Of a stretch of 57,442 nucleotides of DNA, positions 44,845 through 54,787 are shown one piece after another. The translations under genes were made by a program, and so were the position numbers. The DNA comes from Rhodobium orientis (GTDB taxonomy: Bacteria > Pseudomonadota > Alphaproteobacteria > Rhizobiales > Rhodobiaceae), in NCBI RefSeq assembly GCF_003258835.1, contig NZ_NPEV01000036.1, positions 1 through 57,442 of the forward strand. Reading direction: 5' to 3'. The stretch's first letter is position 1. Every line of letters begins with the position of its first letter. The notes under the pieces were generated by a model that did no database searches, was not told where the DNA came from, and saw nothing but the letters and a program-made list of their open reading frames with translations.

Positions 44845-45600
44845 CTAGCTGTACTGGAATCCGGTTCTGGGCGGTGCCTTGGCCAGCGATGCGGCGAGCG
44901 AAATCTGGCCGTAGCGGATCGCCTCGACCACGGTCTGGGTCTTGTTGCGGGCGTCCAGCTTGCCCGATGCGTTCTGCAGATGGGCATGCACCGTGCGGTG
45001 GGAAATCTGCAGCATCTCGGCGATCTCGCTGGCGGTCTTGCCGAAGGCCGTCAGCTCCACGACGCGGCGTTCGCGCGGCGACAGGCCGCCGGCCCGCTCC
45101 GCCATCATTTCGTCCATGCCCAGAAGCCGGCTAAAGGCAGCCATTGTCAGATCATTCATGGCGCCAAGTTCCGGACCGCCCGGACGGTGGTCGAGGCCGC
45201 CGGCGATCAGGACCCCCTGATAGGGATTGTGGGACTGAAAAGGAGCAACGATTACAGCGCCTTCGGGAGATTCCGCCTCGCAGAAGCGGCTCCCCTTCAG
45301 CTCGTCGTAACAGGCCTGCTCGGGGGCGATGACGAAGGGCCAGTGGGCGATCAGCGCCAGCTCCAGCGCCGGGTCGTCCGGCCGCACCTGCGGAAGCGGC
45401 ATCGACGGCTCGGCAAGGCCCGGCCAATCGGAATAAAGGATCAGCATTTCCAGGGTTCGTCCGGGCATCGGCAGCCCGGTGAGGAACATCCGCGATCCTC
45501 CAAGCGCGCGAACCGCGTCGCCCAAGGCACCAAACACAGCGGCTGGATCGGTCGCGTCCCGGATGGACGCCACCCGATGCTTGATATCGTCCATTGTCAT
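44845..45600 (-). CDS. LuxR-family transcriptional regulator
   Basis: This 251-residue regulator has a C-terminal LuxR helix-turn-helix (LSPRERRVVELTAFGKTASEI, then AEMLQISHRTVHAHLQNASG). The N-terminal domain is of the autoinducer/GAF-like size, with PFQSHNPYQGVLIAGG. No luxI synthase is nearby, so it would be a LuxR solo or may bind a different small molecule. It is divergent from mutA over 318 bases, making control of the mut operon a possibility. The ATG at 45600 was chosen; an ATG two codons later is equally possible. Confidence 0.88.
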   Translation of the reverse strand: MTMDDIKHRVASIRDATDPAAVFGALGDAVRALGGSRMFLTGLPMPGRTLEMLILYSDWPGLAEPSMPLPQVRPDDPALELALIAHWPFVIAPEQACYDELKGSRFCEAESPEGAVIVAPFQSHNPYQGVLIAGGLDHRPGGPELGAMNDLTMAAFSRLLGMDEMMAERAGGLSPRERRVVELTAFGKTASEIAEMLQISHRTVHAHLQNASGKLDARNKTQTVVEAIRYGQISLAASLAKAPPRTGFQYS

Positions 45601-45918
45601 TTTTAGCCGGCACACTTCCTTGCAGAAGCGGCCCCTTTTCGCCGGCAAGTTGCTACAATATCGACATTCTGTCAGTCAGATTGCGTATATGCCACGTCCT
45701 CAAAGTTGATAGTCATTGAAAAATGGCAAAAAAAGAGCCCGGATCGGAACGTGGTTTGCGGTTCGTAACGGTGCCAGCCCGCCTTTTGCCTAACTTGCGG
45801 GGCCTTGCCGCTTCTCCTAATAACCTGACAAGGCCAGATGACCTCGCAAAGCCAGACTGGGCCGTCCGTTGGAGTTGAGCGCCCCTTTCGGGGGACCGCC
45901 GAGAAGGAATTGGTATCG
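45601..45918. promoter_or_regulatory. Divergent promoter region of luxR-type gene and mut operon
   Basis: These 318 bases are lower in GC than the flanking genes, especially 45640-45730. A small hairpin (CCCC-TTTC-GGGG, near 45884-45895) precedes mutA. I looked for an adenosylcobalamin riboswitch core and did not see one. No LuxR-type dyad could be assigned with confidence. Confidence 0.45.
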
Positions 45919-47799
45919 ATGACCTCATTCGCGCCCGACCTGTTCCAGCCGACCGGAGACCTCAGCGAGGAGGCCTGGCGGACCGCGGTCGAAAAGGCGC
46001 TGAAGGGCGCCTCCCCGGACAGGCTCTCCTCCAGGACCGAGGACGGGATCGCCATCGATCCGCTTTACGGCAGGCTCAAGGACGGCACGGCGCAGGCGGC
46101 CCGCCCGGCGGGCGGACGCTGGAAGGTCATGCAGCGCATCGACCATCCCGAGCCGACCGACGCCAACCGGCTGGCGCTGGCCGACCTCGCCGGCGGCGCC
46201 GACGCCCTGGAACTGGTCGCGGCAAGCAGCCCCAATGCCTATGGCTACGGGCTCACAGCCCTTGCCGCCGACGACCTCGCCGCCGTCTTCAAGGACGTCT
46301 ATCTCCACGGCATCCGCCTCAGGCTGTCGCCCGGCCCGCACGGCGCGCGGCTTGCCCTGGCGATGGCGCAGGCGGCCGAGAAGCTCGGCATCGCGCCCGG
46401 CGAACTCGACGTCGATTTCGGCCTCGATCCGATCGGCGCCCTTGCCCTCAGCGGCGCATTGCCGGAGCCGTGGGACGCCGTGCAGACGCATACCGCCAAC
46501 GCCATTTCGGCACTGCGCGACAAGGGCTTTGCCGGCCCGTTCCTGGCCGCCGACGGCCGGCCTTACCACAATGCCGGGGCAACGGAAGCGCTGGAGCTTG
46601 CCGCCGTCATCGCCACCGGGGTTGCCTATCTGAAGATGCTGGAAGCCTCCGGCGTCGACCTTGCCCGGGCCGCCGGCGCGATCGGTTTCACCGTCGCCGC
46701 CGATGCCGACCAGTTCCTCGGCATCGCCAAGCTGCGGGCGCTGCGGGCGCTGTGGCGCAACGTGACCGCGGCCTGCGGCCTCGATACGGTGCCGATGCGG
46801 GTCCATGCGGAGACCTCCTGGCGGATGATGACGGAGCGCGACCCCTGGGTGAACATGCTGCGCGCGACCGTTGCCACCTTTGCCGCCGGCGTCGGCGGCG
46901 CGGACAGCGTCACGGTGCTGCCCTTCACCGCGCCCCTCGGCCTTGCCGACGGTTTTGCCCGCCGGGTCGCGCGCAACACGCAGAACGTCCTGCTCGACGA
47001 ATCCAACCTCTACAAGGTGACCGATCCCGGCGCCGGTTCCGGCTATGTCGAGACGCTGACGAGCGAGCTTGCCGAAAAGGCCTGGGCGCTGTTCCAGGAG
47101 TTCGAGGCGGCCGGCGGCATCGTCGCGGCGCTGACGGCCGGCCTCCCGCAAAAGCAGGTCCGGGAGGCGAACGCCGTTCGCAGGAAGGCGATCGAGACCC
47201 GCAAGCGGGCGATCACCGGCACCAGCGAATTCCCGAACGTATCGGAAAAGAAGGTCAAGGTGCTGGCGGTACCGGCCCTGCCGCTGCCGGTCTCCGGCGA
47301 GGATTCCGCGCTGAAGATCGAGGCGCTGAAGCCGATGCGGCTTGCCGAACCCTTCGAGGCGCTGCGCGACCGCGCCGACACCATCGAGGCCGAGACCGGA
47401 TCGCGGCCGAAGGTGTTCCTGGCCAATCTCGGCAAGATCGCCGATTTCACCACGCGTTCCGGCTGGGTGAAGAACGTCTTTGAGGCCGGCGGCTTTGCAA
47501 CCACCGTCAATGACGGCTTCGACGACCCGGCCGATATCGAGACAGCGTTCAAGGAGAGCGGCGCGGCGATCGCCTGCATTGCGTCCTCCGACGAGCTCTA
47601 TGCCGAGCTCGGACCGGCCGCGGCCGACGCGCTGAAGTTTGCCGGCGCGACGCGGGTCTGCCTTGCCGGCAAGGCGAAAGGGATGGAAGATGCCCTGACC
47701 AATGCCGGCGTCGACAGCTTCGTCTATGCCGGCTCGGACATCGTTCAGGAGCTCGAGGACGCCTACCGGGCGCTCGAGGCGAAAGGCACGGTGCAATGA
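45919..47799 (+). CDS. mutA: Methylmalonyl-CoA mutase small subunit
   Basis: This 626-residue subunit pairs with MutB to convert (R)-methylmalonyl-CoA to succinyl-CoA in propionate, odd-chain fatty acid and branched-chain amino acid catabolism. It has the mutase TIM barrel (PYHNAGATEALELA, VHAETSWRMMTERDPWVNML), and its C-terminal cobalamin-type domain lacks the DxHxxG cobalt-binding motif, as is normal for the small subunit. The ATG at 45919 (MTSFAPDLFQP) matches the family; the frame extends 27 codons upstream but is poorly conserved there. Its stop overlaps the GFA gene by four bases. Confidence 0.94.
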   Translation: MTSFAPDLFQPTGDLSEEAWRTAVEKALKGASPDRLSSRTEDGIAIDPLYGRLKDGTAQAARPAGGRWKVMQRIDHPEPTDANRLALADLAGGADALELVAASSPNAYGYGLTALAADDLAAVFKDVYLHGIRLRLSPGPHGARLALAMAQAAEKLGIAPGELDVDFGLDPIGALALSGALPEPWDAVQTHTANAISALRDKGFAGPFLAADGRPYHNAGATEALELAAVIATGVAYLKMLEASGVDLARAAGAIGFTVAADADQFLGIAKLRALRALWRNVTAACGLDTVPMRVHAETSWRMMTERDPWVNMLRATVATFAAGVGGADSVTVLPFTAPLGLADGFARRVARNTQNVLLDESNLYKVTDPGAGSGYVETLTSELAEKAWALFQEFEAAGGIVAALTAGLPQKQVREANAVRRKAIETRKRAITGTSEFPNVSEKKVKVLAVPALPLPVSGEDSALKIEALKPMRLAEPFEALRDRADTIEAETGSRPKVFLANLGKIADFTTRSGWVKNVFEAGGFATTVNDGFDDPADIETAFKESGAAIACIASSDELYAELGPAAADALKFAGATRVCLAGKAKGMEDALTNAGVDSFVYAGSDIVQELEDAYRALEAKGTVQ

Positions 47800-48299
47800 G
47801 CGAGGACAGGACCCCGGTGCTGACCGGCGGCTGCCAGTGCGGCGCGGTACGCTACGCGCTCTTTGAGCCGCCCGAGGACGTCCATATCTGCCATTGCCGG
47901 ATGTGCCAGAAGGCGGTGGGCGGGCCGTTCGCGCCGCTGGCACCGGTGAGGAAGGGCGACTTCCTGTGGACCCGCGGCTCGCCCGCGGCGTTCTATTCCT
48001 CGACCATAGCCGAGCGCCATTTCTGCCGCGACTGCGGCACGCCGCTGACCTTCCACTATGTCAACAGCGACTGGATCGACGTTACCATCGGCAGCCTCGA
48101 CAACCCGGAAGAGGTCCCGCCTGCGAACCAGTACGGCATCGAGGGCCGGCTTTCCTGGTTCGCCGGCCTTGCCGCCCTTCCCGGCGAGGAGACCTCCCTT
48201 CCGGCAGCTCAGAAGCGCCGGATCACCTCGTTCCAGCACCCCGACCACGACACCCCACCGGACTGGAGACCGCCGCAAACGGCGACCGAAATGCCATGA
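47796..48299 (+). CDS. GFA-family zinc protein inserted between mutA and mutB
   Basis: This 167-residue protein has the zinc-binding pattern of the glutathione-dependent formaldehyde-activating (Gfa/CENP-V) fold: Cys13 and Cys15 in CQCGAVRY, Cys32, Cys34 and Cys37 in CHCRMCQKA, and Cys77 and Cys80 in [12 protein letters not shown] names a broad family, and most members are not proven formaldehyde enzymes. It overlaps mutA by four bases at its start and mutB by four bases at its stop, so all three are translationally coupled. This is an unusual place for it, and a role linked to mutase chemistry or aldehyde handling is only an inference. Confidence 0.9.
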   Translation: MSEDRTPVLTGGCQCGAVRYALFEPPEDVHICHCRMCQKAVGGPFAPLAPVRKGDFLWTRGSPAAFYSSTIAERHFCRDCGTPLTFHYVNSDWIDVTIGSLDNPEEVPPANQYGIEGRLSWFAGLAALPGEETSLPAAQKRRITSFQHPDHDTPPDWRPPQTATEMP

Positions 48300-50455
48300 G
48301 CCGAATTCCCGATTTTTCCGCAGTGCCGTTCTCCTTTGCCGCCGAGCCGGCCGGGGCCGGGCCCGATCCCTGGCAGACGCCGGAGGAAATCCCGGTCAAG
48401 CCCGTCTACGGCCCGGACGACGTCGCCGACATCTCCTTCGCCGATACCTGGCCGGGGCTGCCGCCGTTCCTGCGCGGGCCCTATCCGACCATGTACGTGC
48501 AACGCCCCTGGACGATCCGGCAATATGCGGGCTTTTCGACCGCCGAGGACTCCAACGCCTTTTACCGGCGCAACCTTGCCGCCGGCCAGAAGGGCCTTTC
48601 CGTCGCCTTCGACCTGGCCACCCACCGCGGCTACGATTCCGACCATCCGCGGGTCGCCGGCGACGTCGGCATGGCCGGTGTCGCCATCGATTCCATCTAC
48701 GACATGCGCACGCTCTTCTCGGGCATCCCGCTCGACCATATGAGCGTGTCGATGACCATGAACGGCGCCGTCCTGCCGGTGATGGCGCTCTATATCGTCG
48801 CCGCGGAAGAACAGGGCGTTTCGCCCGAAAAGCTCTCGGGCACGATCCAGAACGACATCCTCAAGGAGTTCATGGTCCGCAACACCTATATCTATCCGCC
48901 GCTGCCCTCCATGCGGATCATCTCCGACATCTTCGCCTACACCTCCCAGAACATGCCGCGGTACAACTCCATCTCGATCTCCGGCTACCACATGCAGGAG
49001 GCGGGAGCGACGGCGGATCTGGAGCTCGCCTATACGCTCGCCGACGGCATCGAATACGCCCGGGCCGGCGTTGCGGCAGGGCTCGACATCGACAAGTTCG
49101 CGCCGCGGCTTTCCTTCTTCTGGGCGATTGGCATGAACTTCTTCATGGAAGTCGCCAAGATGCGCGCCGGCCGGCTGTTGTGGGCCAAGCTCATGCGCGA
49201 GGCGTTCGACCCGCAGGATCCGCGCTCGTGCTCGCTCAGGACCCATTCGCAGACCTCCGGCTGGTCGCTGACGGCCCAGGACGTCTACAACAACGCGGTG
49301 CGCACGGCCGTGGAAGCGATGGCGGCCACGCAAGGGCATACCCAGTCGCTGCACACCAACTCGCTCGACGAGGCGCTCGCCCTGCCGACGGACTTTTCCG
49401 CCCGCATCGCCCGCAACACCCAGCTCTTCCTGGCCCAGGAAACAGGCAACAACCGGGTGATCGATCCCTGGGGCGGCTCCTACTATGTGGAGCGGCTGAC
49501 CCACGACCTTGCCAATCGCGCGCTCGCCCACATCAACGAGGTGGAAGGCCTCGGCGGCATGGCCAAGGCCATCGAGAAGGGCCTGCCGAAGCTGCGCATC
49601 GAGGAGGCCGCGGCCAAGACCCAGGCGCGGATCGATTCCGGCAACCAGATCGTCGTCGGCGTCAACCGCTACAAGCCCGACACCGAGGACGAGATCGAGG
49701 TCCTGAAGGTCGATAATTCGGCGGTGCGCGGGGCGCAGATCGAGAAGCTGCAACGGCTGCGCGCCGAGCGCGACGACACGGCCCTTGCAAGCGCCCTTTC
49801 CGACCTGACGACGGCGGCCGAGCGGAACGACGGCAACCTCCTCGACCTGGCCGTCAAGGCGGCGCGGGCCAAGGCGACGGTCGGCGAGATCACCGAGGCC
49901 CTTGAGAAGGTCTATGGCCGCCACACGGCGGAGATCAAGGCGATCTCGGGCGTCTACAAGCGGGAAGTCGGAACCATGTCGGACGCAGTCAACACGGTGC
50001 AGAAGCTGGTCGAGGCGTTCGAGGCCAATGACGGCCGCCGGCCGCGCATCCTCGTTGCCAAGATGGGCCAGGACGGCCACGACCGCGGCCAGAAGGTGAT
50101 CGCCTCGGCGTTCGCCGACCTCGGCTTCGACGTCGATATCGGCCCGCTGTTCGCAACGCCCGACGAGGCCGCGCGCCAGGCGGTGGAGAACGACGTCCAC
50201 GCGGTCGGCGTCTCCTCGCTCGCTGCCGGCCACCTGACCCTCGTCCCGGCCCTGCGCGATGCGCTTGCCGAGGCCGGCCGGCCCGACATCCTCATCGTCG
50301 TCGGCGGCGTTGTGCCGCCGCAGGACTATGAGGCGCTCTATGCCGCCGGCGCCTCGGCCATCTTCCCGCCGGGCACGGTGATCGCGGAGGCCGCCAGCGA
50401 CCTCATCCACAAGATCAACGTCAATCTCGGCTACGAGAAGGAAGCGGCGGAGTAG
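48296..50455 (+). CDS. mutB: Methylmalonyl-CoA mutase large (catalytic) subunit
   Basis: This 719-residue, adenosylcobalamin-dependent subunit has the substrate-binding TIM barrel with [40 protein letters not shown] and [15 protein letters not shown]. The C-terminal cobalamin-binding domain has DGHDRG with cobalt-ligand His595, then a [12 protein letters not shown] segment and GTVIAEAA. Length and motifs are complete, so it should be active. The ATG at 48296 overlaps the end of the GFA gene; a frame open further upstream is a shadow. A terminator follows. The chaperone gene meaB lies about 6 kb downstream. Confidence 0.97.
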   Translation: MSRIPDFSAVPFSFAAEPAGAGPDPWQTPEEIPVKPVYGPDDVADISFADTWPGLPPFLRGPYPTMYVQRPWTIRQYAGFSTAEDSNAFYRRNLAAGQKGLSVAFDLATHRGYDSDHPRVAGDVGMAGVAIDSIYDMRTLFSGIPLDHMSVSMTMNGAVLPVMALYIVAAEEQGVSPEKLSGTIQNDILKEFMVRNTYIYPPLPSMRIISDIFAYTSQNMPRYNSISISGYHMQEAGATADLELAYTLADGIEYARAGVAAGLDIDKFAPRLSFFWAIGMNFFMEVAKMRAGRLLWAKLMREAFDPQDPRSCSLRTHSQTSGWSLTAQDVYNNAVRTAVEAMAATQGHTQSLHTNSLDEALALPTDFSARIARNTQLFLAQETGNNRVIDPWGGSYYVERLTHDLANRALAHINEVEGLGGMAKAIEKGLPKLRIEEAAAKTQARIDSGNQIVVGVNRYKPDTEDEIEVLKVDNSAVRGAQIEKLQRLRAERDDTALASALSDLTTAAERNDGNLLDLAVKAARAKATVGEITEALEKVYGRHTAEIKAISGVYKREVGTMSDAVNTVQKLVEAFEANDGRRPRILVAKMGQDGHDRGQKVIASAFADLGFDVDIGPLFATPDEAARQAVENDVHAVGVSSLAAGHLTLVPALRDALAEAGRPDILIVVGGVVPPQDYEALYAAGASAIFPPGTVIAEAASDLIHKINVNLGYEKEAAE

Positions 50456-50492
50456 GCCCTTCCCGCCAGGTCCCGTTCCCCGGAACCGGAAC

Positions 50493-50530
50493 ACCGGTGC
50501 CGCGCCGCGCGGCGCCGGTATTTCCCGTTT
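50493..50530 (+). terminator. Terminator of the mut operon
   Basis: ACCGGTGCCGCG at 50493-50504 pairs with CGCGGCGCCGGT at 50508-50519 (one G-T wobble) around a three-base loop, followed by ATTTCCCGTTT. It lies about 38 bases after the mutB stop. Confidence 0.72.
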
Positions 50531-50735
50531 GCAGCAATGCTCTTTCGAGCTTTCGCCGGCGCACAAAGGTCCGGCCGAGCGCATTTTCCCGATCAGCAGG
50601 ATCACGTCACTCGCAATAGTAAGCCTTCTGGCGCAGTTTCAACGTCCGAACACACCAAACCTTAATCTTCATCGGCGACGATCCCGCAAAAGACTACAGA
50701 CCCAATCAAGTTAGTCATGGGAAGGTGCGTACCTG

Positions 50736-52220
50736 ATGCTGAAGCTGCTGAAACAGCGTTTCCCCGACACCCCTGCGCCCGAGGCGACCGACGAGCCAGA
50801 CGCCGCCGAGGCGGTTGCCGCGCTCGCCGAGACCGAGGCGGTCAACGAGATGCGCAAGGCGCTGTCGGAGATCGCCCGCGACCTCGGCGCGCTCGGCCTT
50901 GTCATTGCCGATGCCACCGGCGTCGTGGAGGAAAGCAGCTCGTCGGCGCACCAGCTTTCCGACACCTTCGACGAGCTTTCCGCCGCGGCGAGCGAGGTGC
51001 GCGCCACCAACGAGTCCATCTCGCAGTCCTGCAGCGAGACCGTCGCGGCAACGGCGACGGCCGGCGAGGCCGTCAGCGGCTCGCGGCAGACGCTGGAGAC
51101 GGCGCTCACGCGCATCGAGGGCCTGATCGGCGCGGTCGGCAACATCAACGAGCAGCTCCAGGGCCTGCAGTCGGCGCTCGGCAGCGTGCGCGAGGTGGCC
51201 GACGCCATCGACGCCATCGCCCGCCAGACCAACCTCCTCGCCCTCAACGCCACCATCGAAGCGGCGCGGGCGGGCGAGGCCGGCAAGGGCTTTGCCGTCG
51301 TTGCCTCGGAGGTCAAGGCGCTCGCCGGTGAGACCAGCTCGGCGACCGAGCAGATCGCCTCGACCCTGTCGGAACTCGACAGCGAGGCCGACAAGCTGGT
51401 GCTGCTCGGCAACCAGGCCATCGAATACACCGGCGAGGTCAACGAGAGCGCCGGGTCGCTCGGCGCCTCCATGGCCGAGATCGAGCGCTCCATCGAGGAG
51501 ATCGAGGTCTCGTCCCGCGCGATCGAGGAAAACGTTGCCGGCAACGAGGAGCGGCTTTCCCATTTCGGCGAGCGGATCGATGCCATGCACGCCGCGCTCG
51601 ACGCCAATGTCTCACAGCTCGGCACCTGCGCCGGCGAGATGTTCGGTGCGCTCTATTCCACCGACAAGATGGTCGGCCTTGCCGCCACCAGCGGCATCGA
51701 GACCGGCGACACCAAGTTCGTGAAGATCATCCTGGAGATGGCCGACGAAGTGACCCGGCGCTTCGAGGAGGCGATCGCCAACAGCCAGATCCGCGAGGCC
51801 GAGCTGTTCGACTATTCTTACAAGCCGATCCCCGGCACCGACCCTGAGCAGGTGATGGCGCCCTTCACCCCCCTCACCGACCGCGTCCTGCCGGACCTGC
51901 AGGAGGCGATCCTGGAGCGGGACAAGAACATCGTCTTTTGCGCCGCCATCGACATCAACGGCTACCTGCCGACCCACAACAAGAAGTTCTCAAAGCCCCA
52001 GGGCGACGACCCCGTCTGGAACGCCGCCAACTGCCGCAACCGGCGCATCTTCAACGACCGCGTCGGCCTTGCCGCCGGCCAGAACACCAAGAAATTCCTC
52101 CTCCAGACCTACCGCCGCGACATGGGCGGCGGCAAATTCGTGCTGATGAAGGATATCTCGGCGCCCGTGCACATTGCGGGCCGGCACTGGGGCGGGGTGC
52201 GGATGGGGTATAAGGCTTAA
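50736..52220 (+). CDS. Soluble methyl-accepting chemotaxis protein
   Basis: This 494-residue receptor has no membrane helix or signal peptide, so it is cytoplasmic. The signalling hairpin contains the conserved tip [20 protein letters not shown] followed by [20 protein letters not shown] around residues 163-200. The C-terminal 150 residues form a sensor-like domain with [40 protein letters not shown] and HWGGVRMGY, found in many alphaproteobacterial receptors. It has an acidic N-terminal start. No other chemotaxis gene is in the window, and the stimulus is unknown. A repeat element begins seven bases after its stop. Confidence 0.92.
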   Translation: MLKLLKQRFPDTPAPEATDEPDAAEAVAALAETEAVNEMRKALSEIARDLGALGLVIADATGVVEESSSSAHQLSDTFDELSAAASEVRATNESISQSCSETVAATATAGEAVSGSRQTLETALTRIEGLIGAVGNINEQLQGLQSALGSVREVADAIDAIARQTNLLALNATIEAARAGEAGKGFAVVASEVKALAGETSSATEQIASTLSELDSEADKLVLLGNQAIEYTGEVNESAGSLGASMAEIERSIEEIEVSSRAIEENVAGNEERLSHFGERIDAMHAALDANVSQLGTCAGEMFGALYSTDKMVGLAATSGIETGDTKFVKIILEMADEVTRRFEEAIANSQIREAELFDYSYKPIPGTDPEQVMAPFTPLTDRVLPDLQEAILERDKNIVFCAAIDINGYLPTHNKKFSKPQGDDPVWNAANCRNRRIFNDRVGLAAGQNTKKFLLQTYRRDMGGGKFVLMKDISAPVHIAGRHWGGVRMGYKA

Positions 52221-52226
52221 GGGTTA

Positions 52227-52322
52227 GCGCTCACGCCAGGCTCGCTGCGCTCGCGGCTCCGCGGGGGCGGCGCATAAGCGCCGGCGGCCGGTCGGCCTTG
52301 CGAACCCTTGCGGGTTCGGGTG
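52227..52322 (+). repeat. Stop-proximal multi-hairpin repeat, copy 2
   Basis: This begins GCGCTCACGCC seven bases after the MCP stop, on the same strand. It has the core CTCCGCGGGGGCGGCGCA, the stem CGGCGC-ATAA-GCGCCG, the stem GGCCG/CGGCC and a terminal hairpin CGAACCC/GGGTTCG. In copy 1 (112-233) the terminal hairpin is CGAAGCC/GGCTTCG, so one C-G pair has become G-C with pairing kept. Confidence 0.78.
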
Positions 52323-52373
52323 TTGTGACGCGGCTCTGCACCAATGGCAGCTCCGAGCCCTTTTAGGACATTC

Positions 52374-53486
52374 TCAACGCCATTGACCAAGGTCGTCCTC
52401 ACTGTCCTCTTCAACTTCGCCGTAACTCAAGTGGTCAGAAGTCGCTACCTCCAGCATCTCGCGCCTTTCTTTGAAGTCTTCGACATCCTCGTAGTGCGCC
52501 TCCAACTCGTCGAGCACTCCCTGCTTCTTACGATCTGATCTCAACGCTGCGATGTAGTCGGCTTCTAATGCCGGATCGAATGGCAGGGGCTTAATGAGGT
52601 CACGTATGAATCTAACGTTGGGGCCAGCTGCCTCTCTGGAAGAGAAGTAAGCGATCAACTCGACTTGCAGGATATCTTCGTTCTCAAAATCGAACTTTTC
52701 TCCGATAAAAATCTTCGAGGCTTTTGAGCCATATTCGACTTCATATGTATAGAGGTTGAGTCTACCTGCCTCGCTCCTAACGATCTTGAAAATCGGAAGC
52801 ACGATTTTCGAGATCACGTTACCAATGAACTTCTTGTGGCGACGCTCATTGGGCGTGACAGTGAACATGCCCTCAATGTCGATCTTGATACTCAGATGCT
52901 TTTCCAAAAAGGCATTGAGGTCGTCCCGCTCGCGCGCCGGACCATACACCGATGCCAAGTTGTAACGGCCGTAACGGTGGGATTTGTAGAATCTGGAAAG
53001 AATACCAATGAACTCGTTGTGCACGCCAGCGAGATTGAATTCATGTCTCTCTTTAACACGCTTGACTAATTCTTGGTGGCTGTGGGTGATGAGCCCCTGC
53101 TCAAACTCACTTTGATCCTTGACCTTATCGTGTTCGGTCAAGATAACTGCGATTTTTAGCAATCGTTCGATTCCTACAGCGACGCCATAGAGGAACTCAA
53201 AGGCATCCTCCTCGGCTGCGAAGTTTCTCATTTCATGGAATGCTTGCAGCCCATTGAACAGAAATCTACCGGCAATATCTAATTCTGTACCAAGATTGAA
53301 ATTCTTCCAATATTCATCAGGACGCATCTCTAAACCTTTCCCCGCACGCTGCTCTTCCCAAAGCTGTATAACACTGTACGCCAATGATTGCGCGGAGTCT
53401 GCTTCGTCCACAAAGCGGCAATACATCAAGGCGCGGAAACGGCTCTTGTTCGGTTGCGAACAGTTCGCGAAGAGCAAGAGCACCAT
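52374..53486 (-). CDS. Lower-GC orphan protein, possible HEPN-like domain
   Basis: I do not recognise this protein of about 370 residues. It is soluble, helical in its first 200 residues and acidic at the end (GEVEEDSEDDLG). The segment with IERLLKIAVILTEHD, THSHQELVKRVKERHEFN and FYKSHRYGRYNLAS resembles HEPN-type helical domains seen in abortive-infection and RNA-processing proteins; the resemblance is weak and by eye. The start is uncertain: a GTG at 53516 lies inside a hairpin, while ATG codons at 53486 and 53426 are also possible. Composition and codon use differ from the neighbours, which suggests recent transfer. Confidence 0.65.
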   Translation of the reverse strand: MVLLLFANCSQPNKSRFRALMYCRFVDEADSAQSLAYSVIQLWEEQRAGKGLEMRPDEYWKNFNLGTELDIAGRFLFNGLQAFHEMRNFAAEEDAFEFLYGVAVGIERLLKIAVILTEHDKVKDQSEFEQGLITHSHQELVKRVKERHEFNLAGVHNEFIGILSRFYKSHRYGRYNLASVYGPARERDDLNAFLEKHLSIKIDIEGMFTVTPNERRHKKFIGNVISKIVLPIFKIVRSEAGRLNLYTYEVEYGSKASKIFIGEKFDFENEDILQVELIAYFSSREAAGPNVRFIRDLIKPLPFDPALEADYIAALRSDRKKQGVLDELEAHYEDVEDFKERREMLEVATSDHLSYGEVEEDSEDDLGQWR

Positions 53487-53507
53487 GCGTTCGTGCCAAT
53501 GCAAGAC

Positions 53508-53529
53508 GGGCGGCACACTCGCGCCGCCC
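53508..53529 (-). terminator. GC hairpin after the phosphodiesterase gene
   Basis: GGGCGGC at 53508-53514 pairs with GCCGCCC at 53523-53529. It lies about 35 bases past the GDPD stop on the minus strand and at the 5' edge of the orphan gene. It could end the GDPD transcript. No strong T-run follows. Confidence 0.4.
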
Positions 53530-53563
53530 GCCGTCGTTTCAACCTGCTAGATGAAGGCTCAGC

Positions 53564-54787
53564 CTACTTCCCCATGCAATTCGCGTAGTACGTCACCGTC
53601 GCCGGCCAATCCGAAAAAATGCCTTCTATGCCGACGTCTTCGTCGAGGACGTTCAGCAGCTCGTACATGCGGCCGTCCGACTTGGTGATGTCGTTGATCG
53701 GCGTGTAGTACCAGCCGCCGCCGGTCTTCAGGGGGCCGGAGCGCTCCAGGGTCCAGGTGATGATCTTGAGGCCGGCGTCCTTGGCCGCCTTGGCGTAGGC
53801 GGAGGCGGCGATTTTGTTGCCGTCGGCGGTGACCAGCATGTTCATGGAGGGGGCGAGGTAGTTGACGCCCTCAGCTTTCAGAGCCTTGAAGTCTTCCTTC
53901 CAGGTCTTTTCGTCCTGCTCGTTAAAGCCGTCGCCCCATTCGACCAGATAGACCGCCTGCTTGCCGAAGTCCGGCTCGGCCTTGATCCAGTAGAGGACGT
54001 CGTCGAGGTTGAAGGACTGGGCAAAGACGTCGGACGGGTCGACGCCGGCCGCCTTGTACTCGTCGATCATCTTCTGGGCGTAGTCTTCCTGCGAGAGCCC
54101 GTCGAACGGCATCTCCACGGAGGGCGACTTCAGCTCCGGCGTGAACTTGACGCCGAGTTCCTTGAAGAGCGCGATCGATTCCGCGTGGGTCATGACCGTG
54201 CCGGCGGATTCCGCATAGAGGTCGGTGCGCCAGTTGGCGGTGCCGTCCATGTAGGCTTCCGCCGTCGTCGCGGTCTTGTCGGCGGCGTCCATCTTGCCCT
54301 TCAGGCTCTTGAACTCGGCGAGCGTGATGTCGCTGGTGCGGCATTCGGCGCTCGCTGCGGTCTCGCCTTCGGCCGGAGCGAACGGCTTGGTGCAGTTGGC
54401 GGCGAGGTCGGTGCCGAGGATGTTGGTGGTGGTGTGGAGGTCGTTCTGGGCGTGGCGGCAGACGAGCTCCTTGTCCTTGGTGAAGGTCACGTCGCATTCG
54501 ACGATGCCGGCGCCCATGCGGGCCGCGGCGACGTAGGACTCGCGGGTGTGCTCGGGGAACATCATGGCGGCGCCGCGGTGGCCGATCGAAAAGGCGCTCG
54601 GGGCCATTTCCTTGTCGGCGCAGGCGGCGAGCTTGTCCTTCAGCGCGCCGTCCTGCATCTGGTCGATGAGGAAGAAGGGGCGCGGGCCGAGTTCGACCGG
54701 CTGGGCGCCAACGAAGCTGGCGGGGGCAGCAGAGGCCAGCGTCGCCGCCGCGGCGGTCATCAGAAGGGTCTTCCAGGTCTTGGTCAT
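53564..54787 (-). CDS. Exported glycerophosphodiester phosphodiesterase
   Basis: This 407-residue enzyme hydrolyses glycerophosphodiesters to glycerol 3-phosphate and an alcohol. A signal peptide (residues about 1-28, ending FVGAQ) points to the periplasm. The GDPD catalytic set is visible: His70-Arg71-Gly72 in [15 protein letters not shown], Glu97 and Asp99 in [11 protein letters not shown], and His112 in LVCRHAQND. Later, [10 protein letters not shown] contains the conserved Glu of the barrel. The protein is long for the family, similar to periplasmic GlpQ-like members. It may salvage phospholipid head groups. No transporter gene is adjacent. Confidence 0.93.
   Translation of the reverse strand: MTKTWKTLLMTAAAATLASAAPASFVGAQPVELGPRPFFLIDQMQDGALKDKLAACADKEMAPSAFSIGHRGAAMMFPEHTRESYVAAARMGAGIVECDVTFTKDKELVCRHAQNDLHTTTNILGTDLAANCTKPFAPAEGETAASAECRTSDITLAEFKSLKGKMDAADKTATTAEAYMDGTANWRTDLYAESAGTVMTHAESIALFKELGVKFTPELKSPSVEMPFDGLSQEDYAQKMIDEYKAAGVDPSDVFAQSFNLDDVLYWIKAEPDFGKQAVYLVEWGDGFNEQDEKTWKEDFKALKAEGVNYLAPSMNMLVTADGNKIAASAYAKAAKDAGLKIITWTLERSGPLKTGGGWYYTPINDITKSDGRMYELLNVLDEDVGIEGIFSDWPATVTYYANCMGK

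Noticed and set aside
45601-45918. Adenosylcobalamin riboswitch upstream of mutA
   Set aside because: I looked for the conserved B12-box-like core and supporting stems and did not find them. Only a small CCCC/GGGG hairpin is present.
48209-50605. 798-codon minus-strand frame opposite mutB
   Set aside because: It is antisense to a fully conserved mutase gene and has no protein features of its own.
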